From Methylobacterium iners (lineage in GTDB: Bacteria > Pseudomonadota > Alphaproteobacteria > Rhizobiales > Beijerinckiaceae), in the NCBI RefSeq assembly GCF_022179305.1, contig NZ_BPQP01000035.1, positions 1 to 64,000 on the forward strand: a stretch of DNA of 64,000 nucleotides, given 5' to 3'. A program made the position numbers and the translations under genes. The notes under the pieces were generated by a model. It ran no database searches, was not told where the DNA came from, and saw nothing but the letters and a program-made list of their open reading frames with translations. Positions 17,327 through 26,768 of the stretch are shown in pieces (the stretch's first letter is position 1; the number at the start of each line of letters is the position of its first letter).

Positions 17327-17908
17327 ATGACCACAGCCAAGAAGACGACGGCAGCAGGCCGGCAAGGCTTCAAGACCGGCGAAGCGGTCGTGTACCCCGC
17401 TCACGGTGTCGGTCGCATCACCGCGATCGAGGAGCAGGAGATCGCCGGCTACAAGCTCGAGCTGTTCGTCGTCTCGTTCGAGAAGGACAAGATGGTCCTG
17501 CGCGTTCCGACCGCAAAGGCCAACAGCGTCGGCATGCGCAAGCTCGCCGAGCCCGATCTCGTCAAGAAGGCTCTGGACGTGCTGACGGGCCGCGCCCGGA
17601 TCAAGCGCACGATGTGGTCGCGCCGCGCCCAGGAATACGAGGCCAAGATCAATTCCGGCGACCTTCTCTCGGTAACGGAAGTCGTGCGCGACCTCTTCCG
17701 GTCCGAGGCCCAGCCGGAGCAGTCCTACAGCGAGCGGCAGCTCTACGAGGCGGCCCTCGACCGCGTCGTGCGCGAGATCTCGGCGGTGAACCGCATCACC
17801 GAGACCGAGGCGCTAAAGCTGATCGAGCAGAGCCTCGCCAAGTCGCCCCGGCGCGCCAAGGGTGAGGTCGAGGCCGAGGGCGAGGATCTTCAGGAGGAGG
17901 CCGCCTGA
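17327..17908 (+). CDS. carD: CarD family transcriptional regulator
   Basis: 193 residues. The N-terminal RNA polymerase interaction domain is at about 13-70 (FKTGEAVVYPAHGVGRITAIEE), followed by the helical DNA-contact domain, with the conserved Trp in TMWSRRAQEYEAKINSGD near residue 97. The end is acidic (EVEAEGEDLQEEAA). CarD binds the RNA polymerase beta subunit and stabilises open complexes, mainly at promoters of growth genes. It is followed by a strong terminator and then an RpoH-type sigma gene, an order common in Hyphomicrobiales. Confidence 0.96.
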   Translation: MTTAKKTTAAGRQGFKTGEAVVYPAHGVGRITAIEEQEIAGYKLELFVVSFEKDKMVLRVPTAKANSVGMRKLAEPDLVKKALDVLTGRARIKRTMWSRRAQEYEAKINSGDLLSVTEVVRDLFRSEAQPEQSYSERQLYEAALDRVVREISAVNRITETEALKLIEQSLAKSPRRAKGEVEAEGEDLQEEAA

Positions 17909-17934
17909 GCGCGGACCTTCACACGGACGACATG

Positions 17935-17967
17935 AGCCCGGTGCATCAGCGCCGGGCTTTTTCTTTT
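17935..17967 (+). terminator. Intrinsic terminator of carD
   Basis: AGCCCGG (17935-17941), 10-nt loop, CCGGGCT (17952-17958), then TTTTCTTTT. Textbook rho-independent terminator 27 bp after the carD stop. Confidence 0.92.
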
Positions 17968-18157
17968 GCGCCGCATCACTCGCGCCGTTCCGGTCACGAG
18001 CGCGAGAGGCCGGAGAATCCCATGTCGCAATGCGGGAACAAACGTGTCAGCGATGTCGTTGTCGGTCACCTGACATAGGTCCAAGCTCGCGCCGGTCCGG
18101 CATCGGCATGGCCGGCCCTTGCAGCATAAGCACTCGATTCAAGAGGCGGAGGCGGGG

Positions 18158-19030
18158 ATGGCGGATATCGCAGGGATACGGCGGCAGTTCATTCGGACGG
18201 CCATGGAAGCCCCCTTCCTCGCCCGCGACGAGGAACGAGGCCTCGCCGTGCGCTGGAAGGACGAGCGCGACGAGCGCGCACTCCACCGCCTCATCTCCGC
18301 GCATATGCGTCTCGTCATCGCCATCGCGGGCCGCTTCCGCCACTACGGCCTCCCCATGGCGGACCTCGTCCAGGAGGGGCATGTCGGCCTGATGGAGGCC
18401 GCCGCCCGCTTCGAGCCCGAGCGCGAGGTTCGCTTCTCGACCTACGCGACCTGGTGGATCCGGGCCTCGATCCAGGATTACATCCTGCGCAACTGGTCGA
18501 TCGTCCGCGGCGGCACGAGCTCCGCGCAGAAGGCCCTGTTCTTCAACCTGCGTCGCCTGCGCGCCCGGCTGATGCAATCGACCGAGGAGCATGTCGGCGA
18601 CGAGATCCACCGGCGGATCGCGGCCGCCATCGGCGTGTCGCGCGAGGACGTGGCCCTGATGGACGCCCGCCTCTCGGGTCCCGACATGTCGCTGAACGCG
18701 CCGGTGGGCGAAGAGAGCGAAGCCTCCTCCGAGCGGATGGACTTCCTCATCGACGGGGCTGCCCTTCCCGACGAGACGGTGTCGGCCACGGTCGACGGCG
18801 AACGGCGCCTCACCTGGCTGAACGAGGCTCTGGCCGTGCTCTCCGAGCGCGAGCTGCGCATCCTGCGAGAGCGGCGGCTTGCCGACGATCAGGCGACGCT
18901 CGAGGCCCTGGGGCATCGGCTCGGCATCTCGAAGGAGCGGGTTCGCCAGATCGAGAACCGGGCCCTGGAGAAGCTCCGGCGTGCGCTCGCCGAGCGTTTC
19001 CCGCAGAGCGGCGGAAACGTCTACGCCTGA
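18158..19030 (+). CDS. rpoH: RNA polymerase sigma factor RpoH (sigma-32 type)
   Basis: 290 residues. Region 2 is visible in LISAHMRLVIAIAGRFRHYG and STYATWWIRASIQDYILR; the RpoH box AQKALFFNLRRLR lies near residues 120-132; region 4 ends with LGISKERVRQIENRALEKLRR. The RpoH box separates it from other group-3 sigmas. Alphaproteobacteria often hold several RpoH paralogues for heat, oxidative or general stress, so this may not be the main heat-shock sigma. ATG 18158 has a GGAGG Shine-Dalgarno about 7 bp upstream; the start at 18119 does not. Confidence 0.93.
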   Translation: MADIAGIRRQFIRTAMEAPFLARDEERGLAVRWKDERDERALHRLISAHMRLVIAIAGRFRHYGLPMADLVQEGHVGLMEAAARFEPEREVRFSTYATWWIRASIQDYILRNWSIVRGGTSSAQKALFFNLRRLRARLMQSTEEHVGDEIHRRIAAAIGVSREDVALMDARLSGPDMSLNAPVGEESEASSERMDFLIDGAALPDETVSATVDGERRLTWLNEALAVLSERELRILRERRLADDQATLEALGHRLGISKERVRQIENRALEKLRRALAERFPQSGGNVYA

Positions 19031-19186
19031 GCCGGTGCCCGCCGTGGCGTCGACCTTCTGAAAAGATGTAGCGATTCTGCAACGATGCCGTGTGTGTTAA
19101 CGTCGCGGCGGAAATTGTCTATTCGCGGCCTTCGCTTGGCGTTACGCTGCAGCGTTCATGACTTCGTGTCCGCTGCGTGCCCTGTG

Positions 19187-19420
19187 ATGACCAACTCCCC
19201 GCGACGGCTGCTCCTGCCCCTGGTTGCACTGGTGCCGATCCTGTCGGCGGCGACCATCGTCGTCGTGCTGGTCAACGGCATGTCCTGGTATGCCGGACTC
19301 GCGCTGTTCTACGTCTCGCTAGCCGTGGCTCAGGTCGGCTACCTCGGGCTCCTGCTCCTTGAGGAGCACTGGCGCGACCAGGCGCTGGACGCGCCGCTTC
19401 AGCGTCAAGCCCGCCCTTAG
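19187..19420 (+). CDS. Small two-helix membrane protein
   Basis: 77 residues with two transmembrane segments (LLLPLVALVPILSAATIVVV and WYAGLALFYVSLAVAQVGYL). The spacing and the second helix with QVGYL recall the SyrA/ExoX exopolysaccharide repressor type of small protein, but the similarity is too short to assign. A polysaccharide cluster lies 2.5 kb downstream. Its last 4 bases overlap the end of the convergent MFS gene. Confidence 0.6.
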   Translation: MTNSPRRLLLPLVALVPILSAATIVVVLVNGMSWYAGLALFYVSLAVAQVGYLGLLLLEEHWRDQALDAPLQRQARP

Positions 19421-20736
19421 AGCGTCCGACCGACGCGGGACGCTTTTCCCGCGAGGAAGTGGCGCCGGTCGCAGAGCCAGGCGCCCACGGCGAAGACGAA
19501 CGCGACGAGCAGGCCGACGCCGGCGATGGGGACGAGGCTGCCGACGAAGCCGGATGCCGCCGCACCGGCGACCGACCCCAGATTCATCGTGGCCATGAAG
19601 ACCTCGAACTGGGTCGCGGCCCCTGCCCGACCGCGGCTCGCCTCCATGAGCGCCGGCACCATGGCGACGATGATGAGGTTCGGCAGGATATTGGTCAGGC
19701 CGACGAGCACCGGGGCCGCCGCGCCCAGCGAACCCGCCGCGATCAGCAGGCCAGCGAGCGCGAAGGCCAGGGCGCTGGCGACGAGGAGCAGTCGCAGGGC
19801 CGGCAGCCGGCCGACCCGATCCGACCACAGGCCGATCGCCAGGGCACCGGCCGTTCCTCCGACGAAAGCCAATCCGGCCTGAAGCCGCGAGAGCGTGGCG
19901 GCGTCCCAGCCCTGCCCCTGCACGAGATCGACGCCGAAGCGCACCTCGAACAGGGCGAGCACGAAATCGAGGCCGAAGCAGAGGAGCAGGATGCGCAGCA
20001 CCGCCCCGCGGCGCAGCCCGAGCGCGAGACGCCTCAGAAATCTCCTGAACGTCGAGGCACGGGCCGGCGGCAGGCCGGGATGCCGTTTCAGCGAGAACAG
20101 CGCGTCGCCCGGTCGCTCCCGGACGACGACCGGGAGGATGGTCGCGGCAAGCCCGAGGCCGAGCAGGAGGGCGATGCTGTCGGCAAAGGGCCAGACGGAG
20201 AGCGTCCAGGCGAACACGGCGGCGCTGAGGCTCGTCCCGACGACGAAGCCGATCCGCATGCAGGCGCTCATCCGCCCGAGCTCATCGGGCGGAACATGGT
20301 CCATGACCATGCGGTCGCAGGCCGTGTCGAGGAGCGATGCGGCCAGGCTGTGGGCGAAGAGGACGAGGCCGACGGCGCCGATCGCTCCGGCATCCGGCAC
20401 GAGGAAGAGGCCGCAGAGCGCCAGGTGGCTGCCGGCGATGGCCGTCAGCGCGCAGATCCGTCGGCGGCCCGGGCCGACGCGGTCGACGAGAGGACCCCAG
20501 AGGACGGGCTGGACCGTCCAGGGCAGCCCGGCGAGGGCGAAATGCAGCCCGACCTCGCTGGCAGAGACCCCGCGCCCGGAGTAATGGTTGGCGAGCGCCG
20601 TCAGGGAGAAGCCGGCGACGAGACCCTGGTAGAGATAGGTCGAGAAGAAGGCGGCGTAGCGCCAGGGTCTCTGGGCCAGACTCGGAGGCGAGGTCCGGGC
20701 GGTCGGGCGGCTGGCGTCGGTGCCGACGCCGCTCAT
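19417..20736 (-). CDS. MFS transporter
   Basis: 439 residues with about twelve hydrophobic segments. Visible features are the first helix pair (YAAFFSTYLYQGLVAGFSLTAL), motif A-like loops (LVDRVGPGRRR between helices 2 and 3, WSDRVGRLPALR between 8 and 9) and a charged central loop near residue 215-245. The overall look is close to AmpG/permease-like MFS members, but the substrate cannot be read. It is divergent from the phosphopantetheinyl transferase gene. Confidence 0.85.
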   Translation of the reverse strand: MSGVGTDASRPTARTSPPSLAQRPWRYAAFFSTYLYQGLVAGFSLTALANHYSGRGVSASEVGLHFALAGLPWTVQPVLWGPLVDRVGPGRRRICALTAIAGSHLALCGLFLVPDAGAIGAVGLVLFAHSLAASLLDTACDRMVMDHVPPDELGRMSACMRIGFVVGTSLSAAVFAWTLSVWPFADSIALLLGLGLAATILPVVVRERPGDALFSLKRHPGLPPARASTFRRFLRRLALGLRRGAVLRILLLCFGLDFVLALFEVRFGVDLVQGQGWDAATLSRLQAGLAFVGGTAGALAIGLWSDRVGRLPALRLLLVASALAFALAGLLIAAGSLGAAAPVLVGLTNILPNLIIVAMVPALMEASRGRAGAATQFEVFMATMNLGSVAGAAASGFVGSLVPIAGVGLLVAFVFAVGAWLCDRRHFLAGKASRVGRTL

Positions 20737-20886
20737 CGGCCGTTCGACCGGACCGGCCCAGGGTTCGATGAGCTTTGTCGGAGGGCGGTCGTTGAAGGAT
20801 TCAAGGCGGACGCCGTTCCATCGAAGGGCCGACGCCCTCAGCCTTCAGCTTAACCGAAGGGTCCTGGGACCGCGAGGCCGCCGGTG

Positions 20887-21645
20887 ATGGGGGCCTGGGT
20901 CGACGTGCCGCCCGGCCCCGTCGACCGGTGCATCGTCTGGCGGGTGGACCTTCGACTCTCCGAGGATCGCCTGCGCGGCGCGGCATCTTGTCTGTCGGAA
21001 GAAGAGCGCGCGCGGGCCGCCCGCTTCGCCAGGAGCGAGGATCGGCACCGCTTCCTGGCGAGTCACGCGGCCTTGCGGCTGATCCTCGGGCGAGCCCTCG
21101 GCGCCGATCCCGAAGCCCTCGCCTTCGTGGCCGGCCCCGCCGGCAAGCCTGAGCTCGGGCCGGACCAGCCCATCGCCCCCCACTTCAACCTGTCGCATTC
21201 CGGGGATTGGGCGCTGATTGGGCTCTCCCCGACGAGCCGGATCGGGGTCGATGTCGAGGTGGCCCGGCCGATCCGCGACGCGGCCCGGATCGCACGCACG
21301 CATTTCCACCCGGACGAGGCCGCTGCGATCGCCGCCCGCTCGGGCGAGGCCGCGCGGGCGGCCTTCTTCGCCGTGTGGACCTGCAAGGAGGCCTTCGTCA
21401 AAGGCCTCGGCCCCGGCCTGTCGATGCCCCTCGACGCCTTCGCCGTGTCCCTGCCGCCGGCACCGGCAGGGCTCATCTGGGTCGGCGCCGGGGCCGTATC
21501 GCCCGCGGCATGGTCGCTCCATCGCCTCGCGGTCGACGAGGACCATTTCGGCGCCGTGGCGATCGAAGCCGCGGCTGCGGCCCTCCGCCAACACACCCTG
21601 CCGCGGGACTGGATCGACCTGTTGCCCGGGCCGGCGCGAGAATGA
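20887..21645 (+). CDS. 4'-phosphopantetheinyl transferase (Sfp type)
   Basis: 252 residues. Signature P3 motifs are present: FNLSHSGDWALIGLS (about residues 100-114), IGVDVEVARPI with the Mg-binding Asp/Glu near 119-124, and FAVWTCKEAFVKGLG near 161-175. The enzyme moves phosphopantetheine from CoA to a carrier-protein Ser; the Sfp length suggests a target of NRPS/PKS or a secondary acyl carrier rather than only AcpP. No such synthase is in the window. GTG at 20884 is an alternative start. Confidence 0.93.
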   Translation: MGAWVDVPPGPVDRCIVWRVDLRLSEDRLRGAASCLSEEERARAARFARSEDRHRFLASHAALRLILGRALGADPEALAFVAGPAGKPELGPDQPIAPHFNLSHSGDWALIGLSPTSRIGVDVEVARPIRDAARIARTHFHPDEAAAIAARSGEAARAAFFAVWTCKEAFVKGLGPGLSMPLDAFAVSLPPAPAGLIWVGAGAVSPAAWSLHRLAVDEDHFGAVAIEAAAAALRQHTLPRDWIDLLPGPARE

Positions 21646-21650
21646 TCCGC

Positions 21651-21679
21651 TTGCGGCTCCCGACCCGGGTCGCTATACG
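21651..21679 (+). promoter_or_regulatory. Promoter for tRNA-Pro
   Basis: TTGCGG (21651-21656), 17-bp spacer, TATACG (21674-21679), 28 bp before the tRNA. It overlaps nothing coding. Confidence 0.55.
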
Positions 21680-21707
21680 TCCGGCCGCTGGCCTCGCGGC
21701 TGGCCTT

Positions 21708-21784
21708 CGGAGTGTAGCGCAGTCTGGTAGCGCACCACGTTCGGGACGTGGGGGTCGCAGGTTCAAATCCTGCCACTCCGACCA
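21708..21784 (+). tRNA. tRNA-Pro (anticodon CGG)
   Basis: 77-nt cloverleaf: acceptor CGGAGTG/CACTCCG, D arm around AGCGCAGTCTGGTAGCGC, anticodon stem CCACG/CGTGG with loop TTCGGGA (anticodon CGG, reading CCG proline codons), T arm GCAGG-TTCAAAT-CCTGC and encoded CCA (21782-21784). It lies just before a surface-polysaccharide gene block. Confidence 0.97.
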
Positions 21785-21886
21785 AGTACTTTCCCGCAGA
21801 TCTCCTGCCGATTCCCGGTGCCTCGCTGAGGCCCGGTGCGATGAGGACGGACCCGTGCCGGTCAGCCACTCCGCACTCGCGCAGCG

Positions 21887-23983
21887 GTGGGTACCGACCG
21901 TGAGCTTCCCCATCTCCGCATGCGTCCGGGCTGCCGGCGCCTCTCCGCGGATCCAGCTTTGAGGACCGTCGCGTCCGAGTTCGGCGAGGAGGCCCACGGC
22001 GTCGCGGGCTGGCCCTCGGCGAATGTCGGCCACGAGGCTCGTCCCGACCGGCTGCCCGATGGGAGGGCCTGGCCCACCATCCTGGTCCTGATCGCGCATG
22101 AAGGCGATGCGGACGGCCTGTCCGCCACCATCGCCTCCGTCGTCGCGCAGGACTACCCGGAAGCCCGCCACGACGTCCTTGCCGACGGGGCGCCGCTGAA
22201 CGGCGAGCTCGCCGCCCTGTCCGGTCCGGATGCGGAGTACCTGCTGCTGCTGCACGCCGGGGACCTCCTTGCGCCCGGCGCCCTTACCGCCCTGGGCTTC
22301 GAGGCGGTCGGGAGCGGCGCTGACCGCGTCGCCGGACTCCGAGTCCTGTTCGACCGCGGCGTGATCGGTCTCGACGTGATCGGCGACCCCTCCCGCGTCT
22401 GCGCCGACGGTACCGTGCCTTTCACCGGCGGCGATGTCCTCCTGTCCCGTGAGGCCGTGCTACGGGCCGGAGCCTCCGAGGCGTCGGGCTTCGACTTGGT
22501 CGCCCTTTGGGGCCGCCTGGAGGCGATCGGAGCGTCCTTCGTCCGGATCGGAAGGCCCGTTCTGCTCCAGCACTGCCGAGGCGCCCGTGCCCGGAGCAAG
22601 GGAGCGAGCCTCTCGATCGCGGCGCTGACCGATCGCGGGCTCAGCGGCGGTGCCGGCATCGCCCACCGCCGCCTGGCGGACGCCCTGCGACTCTCCGGTC
22701 ATCGGGTCACGGATTACCGCCTCGACGCCGAGGCGCCGCCCGCGACCGCCGAGTGGACCGATCGCTTTCCGAGAACCGAGGCAGCGATCTGCGGGGGCGG
22801 CCACGACCTCGTCCTTGCCGGCAACCTCCACGGGGCGACCCGGGGGATCGATCCCCTCGCCCACCTCGGCGCCACGATGCCCGTCGCGGCGGTGCTGCAC
22901 GACTTGTTCCCCCTCACGGGCCGCTGCGCGTTTCCATCCGAAGGCAGCCGCATCGCAACGGGCTGCGACGCGGCTTGTCCTTCCGCGGACCAGTATCCCC
23001 AGCTTGCGCCGAACCGCATCGCCACGGCCTTCGCCGCGAAGCGCGCGATCCTCTCCGGCCCGGGCGCGCCACTCCTGCTCGCCAATTCCCGCTGGACCCT
23101 CTCGACCGCACGCGCCCTCGGCGGGCCCGACATCCGGGTCCACCGGATCGATCTGGCCTTCCCGACCGGGGTGTTCCGGCCACCCGAGGATCGTGCCGCC
23201 CTGCGCCGAAGCCTCGGCTTAGCGGCCGATGACGTCCTCATCCTGTTCGGTGCCGTCATCGCCGACATGCCCGGCAAGGGCTTCGCGGACCTGAAGGCCG
23301 TGCTCGGCCGCGTGGCACGGCCGGGCGTGGGGTTCGTCGCCGTCGGCCGCCTCGATGATCCAAGCCGTTTCGATCTGCCGAACCTCGTCTCCACCGGGCC
23401 GGTGACGGACGAGGGGACGCTCGCGCGATGGTACGGCGCCTGCGACATCCACGTCACCGCGAGCCGGATCGAGACGCTCGGCCAGATGCCGATCGAGGCC
23501 GGCCTCTGCGGCACGCCAACCGTCGCCTACGTGGTCGGCGGGCTGACCGATGCCGTGATCGACGGCGTCTCGGGCCTGCTCGTTCCGCCGGTGCCCGAAC
23601 GGCTCGCGGCGGCCCTCGCCGCCCTCATCGCCGATGCGCCCAGGCGCCGTCGCCTGGGCGCCTTCGCGCGCCTGGCCTTCGAGGGTCGCAACAGCCACGC
23701 GAGCGCCGCCATCCGCCTGCACGACCTCTTCGTCGAGCAGGGATGGCTTCTCCCTCCGCCGGACGGCCGCATCCGGTTCGCGCCCGAGATGCTCGGCCGC
23801 TTCGCCTTCGCGAAGCGGCGAGATCCCGGCGATGCCGGTACGGTGGCGCCGGCATCGCCGGCCGCCGTCAGGCAGCTGCGTCGCGCCAAGCAGGCCCTCC
23901 TGGGCCGAGGCATGCCGATCTGGATGCGACGCGCGCTCTACGTGGCGGCACTATTCCGGCGCCGCGTCGGACGCGGCCGATGA
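21887..23983 (+). CDS. GT2-GT4 bimodular glycosyltransferase
   Basis: Up to 698 residues. Residues of about 60-230 resemble a GT2 fold (TILVLIAHEGDADGLSATIA, then TGGDVLLSREAVLRAG), but the usual nucleotide-sugar Asp-x-Asp position reads LHAGDLL. Residues of about 240-620 form a GT-B/GT4 unit with GAVIADMPGKGFADL and ASRIETLGQMPIEAGLCGTP, the latter being the E-x7-E sugar-nucleotide site. Start is uncertain: GTG 21887, ATG 21920 and TTG 21959 are in frame, none with a good Shine-Dalgarno. The stop overlaps the next gene as ATGA. The product likely builds a cell-surface glycan. Confidence 0.8.
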   Translation: MGTDRELPHLRMRPGCRRLSADPALRTVASEFGEEAHGVAGWPSANVGHEARPDRLPDGRAWPTILVLIAHEGDADGLSATIASVVAQDYPEARHDVLADGAPLNGELAALSGPDAEYLLLLHAGDLLAPGALTALGFEAVGSGADRVAGLRVLFDRGVIGLDVIGDPSRVCADGTVPFTGGDVLLSREAVLRAGASEASGFDLVALWGRLEAIGASFVRIGRPVLLQHCRGARARSKGASLSIAALTDRGLSGGAGIAHRRLADALRLSGHRVTDYRLDAEAPPATAEWTDRFPRTEAAICGGGHDLVLAGNLHGATRGIDPLAHLGATMPVAAVLHDLFPLTGRCAFPSEGSRIATGCDAACPSADQYPQLAPNRIATAFAAKRAILSGPGAPLLLANSRWTLSTARALGGPDIRVHRIDLAFPTGVFRPPEDRAALRRSLGLAADDVLILFGAVIADMPGKGFADLKAVLGRVARPGVGFVAVGRLDDPSRFDLPNLVSTGPVTDEGTLARWYGACDIHVTASRIETLGQMPIEAGLCGTPTVAYVVGGLTDAVIDGVSGLLVPPVPERLAAALAALIADAPRRRRLGAFARLAFEGRNSHASAAIRLHDLFVEQGWLLPPPDGRIRFAPEMLGRFAFAKRRDPGDAGTVAPASPAAVRQLRRAKQALLGRGMPIWMRRALYVAALFRRRVGRGR

Positions 23984-25068
23984 CGGCCGGGGTCCGGCGG
24001 GTCTACCTCGATCAGACCCATCTGCGGGGCCACGTCACCGGCCTGGAGCGGGTCGCCCTCGACCTGTTCCGCGAGGAGAACCTGCAGCCGCACGCGGTCC
24101 GGCCGGTGCGGAGCGGAAGCCTCCTGCGGATGATCGTGGCCCAGCAGCTCGGGCTGCCGGCACGATGCCTCGTGGACCGCTCAGCCTTCGTCCTCTTCCC
24201 GGGATTTCCTCCCGGGCCGCTCTCGCTCGCCCTCGGGAACCGCTGCCTCACCTACATCCACGATACCTTCCCGCTCGACCGGCGCGAGGACCTCAACTGG
24301 AAGGGCCGCGTGTACATCGCCCCGAGCTTCGCGCTCGCGATGCGACTCGGACGCCGGTTCTTCGTCAATTCCCGGACGACGGGCGCGGCGCTCCGCGCCC
24401 ATTGCGCCCCGGACGCCCTCGTCGCGCTGTTGCGACCGCCGGCCCGCGACGTGTTCGGCCTCCAGCAATCGGCCGGACCTGCGCCTTACCGGGCCGGTCA
24501 GCCGCTGCGCCTGCTCGCCATCGGCACGATCGAACCGCGGAAGGATTACGCCGCTTCCGTCTCGATCGTGGCGGCGTTGAACGCCGGCGGCCTGCCTGCG
24601 GAACTCGACATCGTCGGTCGGCTGGGCTGGGGACGCCATCCCTCGCTCGAACCGCCGCCGCCCTTCGTGAGGTGTCACGGCTACCTCGCCGACGATCGGC
24701 TGCGGGGGCTCGCCGAGGAATGCCACTTGCTGCTCTCGACCTCGAAGGCGGAGGGTCTGGGACTGCCGCTCCTCGAGGTGCAGCACGGCGGACTTCCCGT
24801 CGTGGCGCCGGACTCGCCCGTGTTCGAGGAGGTGCTGGCAGGGTCCGGACTCCTCGTAGCCCCCGCGGACGCGGCCGCCGTGGCCGGTTCCATCGGTGCC
24901 TGGATCGCGGCGGGCGGCCTTGCCGCAGCCCAGGCAGCCTCCCGGTGCAACGTCGCGCGATGGAATCGGCTCGCGGCGGCCGATCTGGAGCGCTTTCGCG
25001 CATTCCTGTCGAAGGGACCGGCAGTCTACATGGACCCCGTCGGCGTCATCGAGGCCGGCCGCTCCTGA
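23980..25068 (+). CDS. GT4 family glycosyltransferase
   Basis: 362 residues. The N-terminal half starts YLDQTHLRGHVTGLERVALDLFREE, as in mannosyl/rhamnosyl transferases of capsule clusters, and the C-terminal half has LAIGTIEPRKDY and STSKAEGLGLPLLEVQHGGLPV, the GT4 E-x7-E motif near residue 260. It overlaps the previous stop by four bases (ATGA), indicating coupled translation. The cytoplasmic enzyme would add a sugar to a lipid-linked repeat unit. Confidence 0.88.
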   Translation: MTAGVRRVYLDQTHLRGHVTGLERVALDLFREENLQPHAVRPVRSGSLLRMIVAQQLGLPARCLVDRSAFVLFPGFPPGPLSLALGNRCLTYIHDTFPLDRREDLNWKGRVYIAPSFALAMRLGRRFFVNSRTTGAALRAHCAPDALVALLRPPARDVFGLQQSAGPAPYRAGQPLRLLAIGTIEPRKDYAASVSIVAALNAGGLPAELDIVGRLGWGRHPSLEPPPPFVRCHGYLADDRLRGLAEECHLLLSTSKAEGLGLPLLEVQHGGLPVVAPDSPVFEEVLAGSGLLVAPADAAAVAGSIGAWIAAGGLAAAQAASRCNVARWNRLAAADLERFRAFLSKGPAVYMDPVGVIEAGRS

Positions 25069-25298
25069 CGCCACCGCCGTGAACAGGGCCGCTGCGGGGC
25101 GATCACACTACGTAGAGAGCCGCATTGACTGGGGACGCGGCATCGCAGTTCCTTTGTGGGACCGGTCATTTACGATAGGTCCGGTCGTAATGTTGTACGC
25201 GGCGCGTGTATCGGGGCACGGCGTCGGCGGCACGATCCAAGGTGGTCCGCCACTTGCCGGGACTTATCCGTCTGGGGCGGGTCCGAGGAACGAGGCGA
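25069..25298. other. Upstream region of the Wzz-like gene
   Basis: 230 bp between the second glycosyltransferase and the Wzz-like gene. Two copies of a CCGGTC-containing motif near 25161 and 25182 and a locally AT-richer stretch suggest a promoter region. I could not define a firm -35/-10 pair, and see no gene. Confidence 0.35.
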
Positions 25299-26768
25299 AT
25301 GTTCGATTTCGGAACGCCCGTCCGCGGCGAGCCGGTGCGATTCGCAGAACCCGAGCGCGAAGGACCGAGCGCCGGCACCATTCTGCGTCGGCTCTGGCAG
25401 GGCAGCGGCTTCATCGTGCTCGGCGGCCTGTTCATGGTGGCCGTGGCTGTCGCCCTCGGCGGCGCCCTGAGGCCGGGCTACACCTCGAGCGTCCAGATCC
25501 TGGTCGACCCCAGCGACCTCCGCGTTATCGAGAACGACATCAGCACGCGGACCCCGCAGGCCGACAGCGGCGTTTCCATCGCGGAGAGCCAGGTCCGCGT
25601 GATCCAGTCCGACAACGTCCTGCGCCGCGTGATCGAGCGGCTCGATCTCGCCGCGGACGAGGAGTTCGTGCGGCCGCCCTCGGTCAATCCCCTGATGATC
25701 GCCCTGCGATCGGCCCTCGGCCTCGACCCGCCCGCGGCGGGCCGTGACCCGGCCAACATCGCGCTCGATTCCCTCCGCCTCAAGCTCACCGTCAAGCGCG
25801 CCGAGCGGACCTTCGTGATCGATGCAGCGGTCCAGACCTGGGACCCGGAGAAGTCGGCGCGCATCGCCAACGCCATCGCCGACGCCTACATCGCCGAGGA
25901 GGCCAACGCCCGGACCGAGGCGGCGCGTCGGGCCTCGGACGCCCTGAGCGGCCGCCTCGCGGACCTGCGCCGGGGGGTCGAGGAGGCGGAGCGCAAGCTC
26001 GTCCGCTATCGCCAGGACAACAAGCTAGTGATGACGAGCGGACGATTGCTCACCGACCAACAGCTGGGCGACCTGAACCAGCAGCTCGTTGCGGCCTCCA
26101 TCCGGACCGCGGAGGCACGGGAACGTCTCGACCAGGCCAAGCGCATGCGCACGACCGAAACCGGCACGGCACTGCCCGAAATGCTGCAATCGCTGGAGAT
26201 GCAGGGCTTGCGGCAGCAATACGCCACGCTCTCGCGAAACACCGCCGAACTCGGCACCCGCCTCGGCGAACGCCACCCTGCGATGGCGGAGCAATACGCT
26301 CAGCAGCGCGATCTCCAGCGACTGATCCAGCGGGAGAAGGAGCGGATCATCGACAACACGCAGAAGGACTACCAGCGATCGGCGGCGAGCGAGGCGGCGA
26401 TCCGGAAGAACCTCGAGCGCGTGAAGGTGGAAACCGAGGTCAGCGACCGGGCCAATGTCGGCCTTCGCGAGTTGGAGCGCGAGCTCGAATCCCGCCGCTC
26501 GGTCTACGAGGCCTTTCTCCGACGCTCGCGGGAAACCACCGAGCAGGAACGCCTCAACAGCACCAACGTCCGGGTGATCTCGTCGGCGACGCCGGCCAGG
26601 CTGCGGAGCTGGCCGCCCTCGCCGAAGATCGCCCTGCCCGCGGCTCTCCTGATCGGGATGACGTTCGGCGCCGGCATCGCCCTCCTCCTCGGGGCCGCCC
26701 GCGACCGCCGGCGGGTGAGGCGCGCACCCGCGCTGCCGCCGCGCAGCTTCCGTGCCGCCGATGCGTGA
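25299..26768 (+). CDS. Wzz-type polysaccharide co-polymerase (no kinase domain)
   Basis: 489 residues. A first transmembrane helix near 36-57 (FIVLGGLFMVAVAVALGGAL), a large periplasmic part with a Wzz fold start (YTSSVQILVDPSDLRVIEND) and long coiled coil at about 200-400, then a second helix near 444-466 (KIALPAALLIGMTFGAGIALLL). The cytoplasmic tyrosine autokinase found in many such proteins is absent; the tail is only about 25 residues. It should set chain length during export of a surface polysaccharide. ATG 25299 follows a GAGG Shine-Dalgarno. It overlaps the next gene by 8 bp. Confidence 0.88.
   Translation: MFDFGTPVRGEPVRFAEPEREGPSAGTILRRLWQGSGFIVLGGLFMVAVAVALGGALRPGYTSSVQILVDPSDLRVIENDISTRTPQADSGVSIAESQVRVIQSDNVLRRVIERLDLAADEEFVRPPSVNPLMIALRSALGLDPPAAGRDPANIALDSLRLKLTVKRAERTFVIDAAVQTWDPEKSARIANAIADAYIAEEANARTEAARRASDALSGRLADLRRGVEEAERKLVRYRQDNKLVMTSGRLLTDQQLGDLNQQLVAASIRTAEARERLDQAKRMRTTETGTALPEMLQSLEMQGLRQQYATLSRNTAELGTRLGERHPAMAEQYAQQRDLQRLIQREKERIIDNTQKDYQRSAASEAAIRKNLERVKVETEVSDRANVGLRELERELESRRSVYEAFLRRSRETTEQERLNSTNVRVISSATPARLRSWPPSPKIALPAALLIGMTFGAGIALLLGAARDRRRVRRAPALPPRSFRAADA

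Noticed and set aside
19459-20853. Plus-strand ORF of 464 residues opposite the MFS gene
   Set aside because: Gln/Glu/Arg-rich shadow with no hydrophobic or domain pattern.
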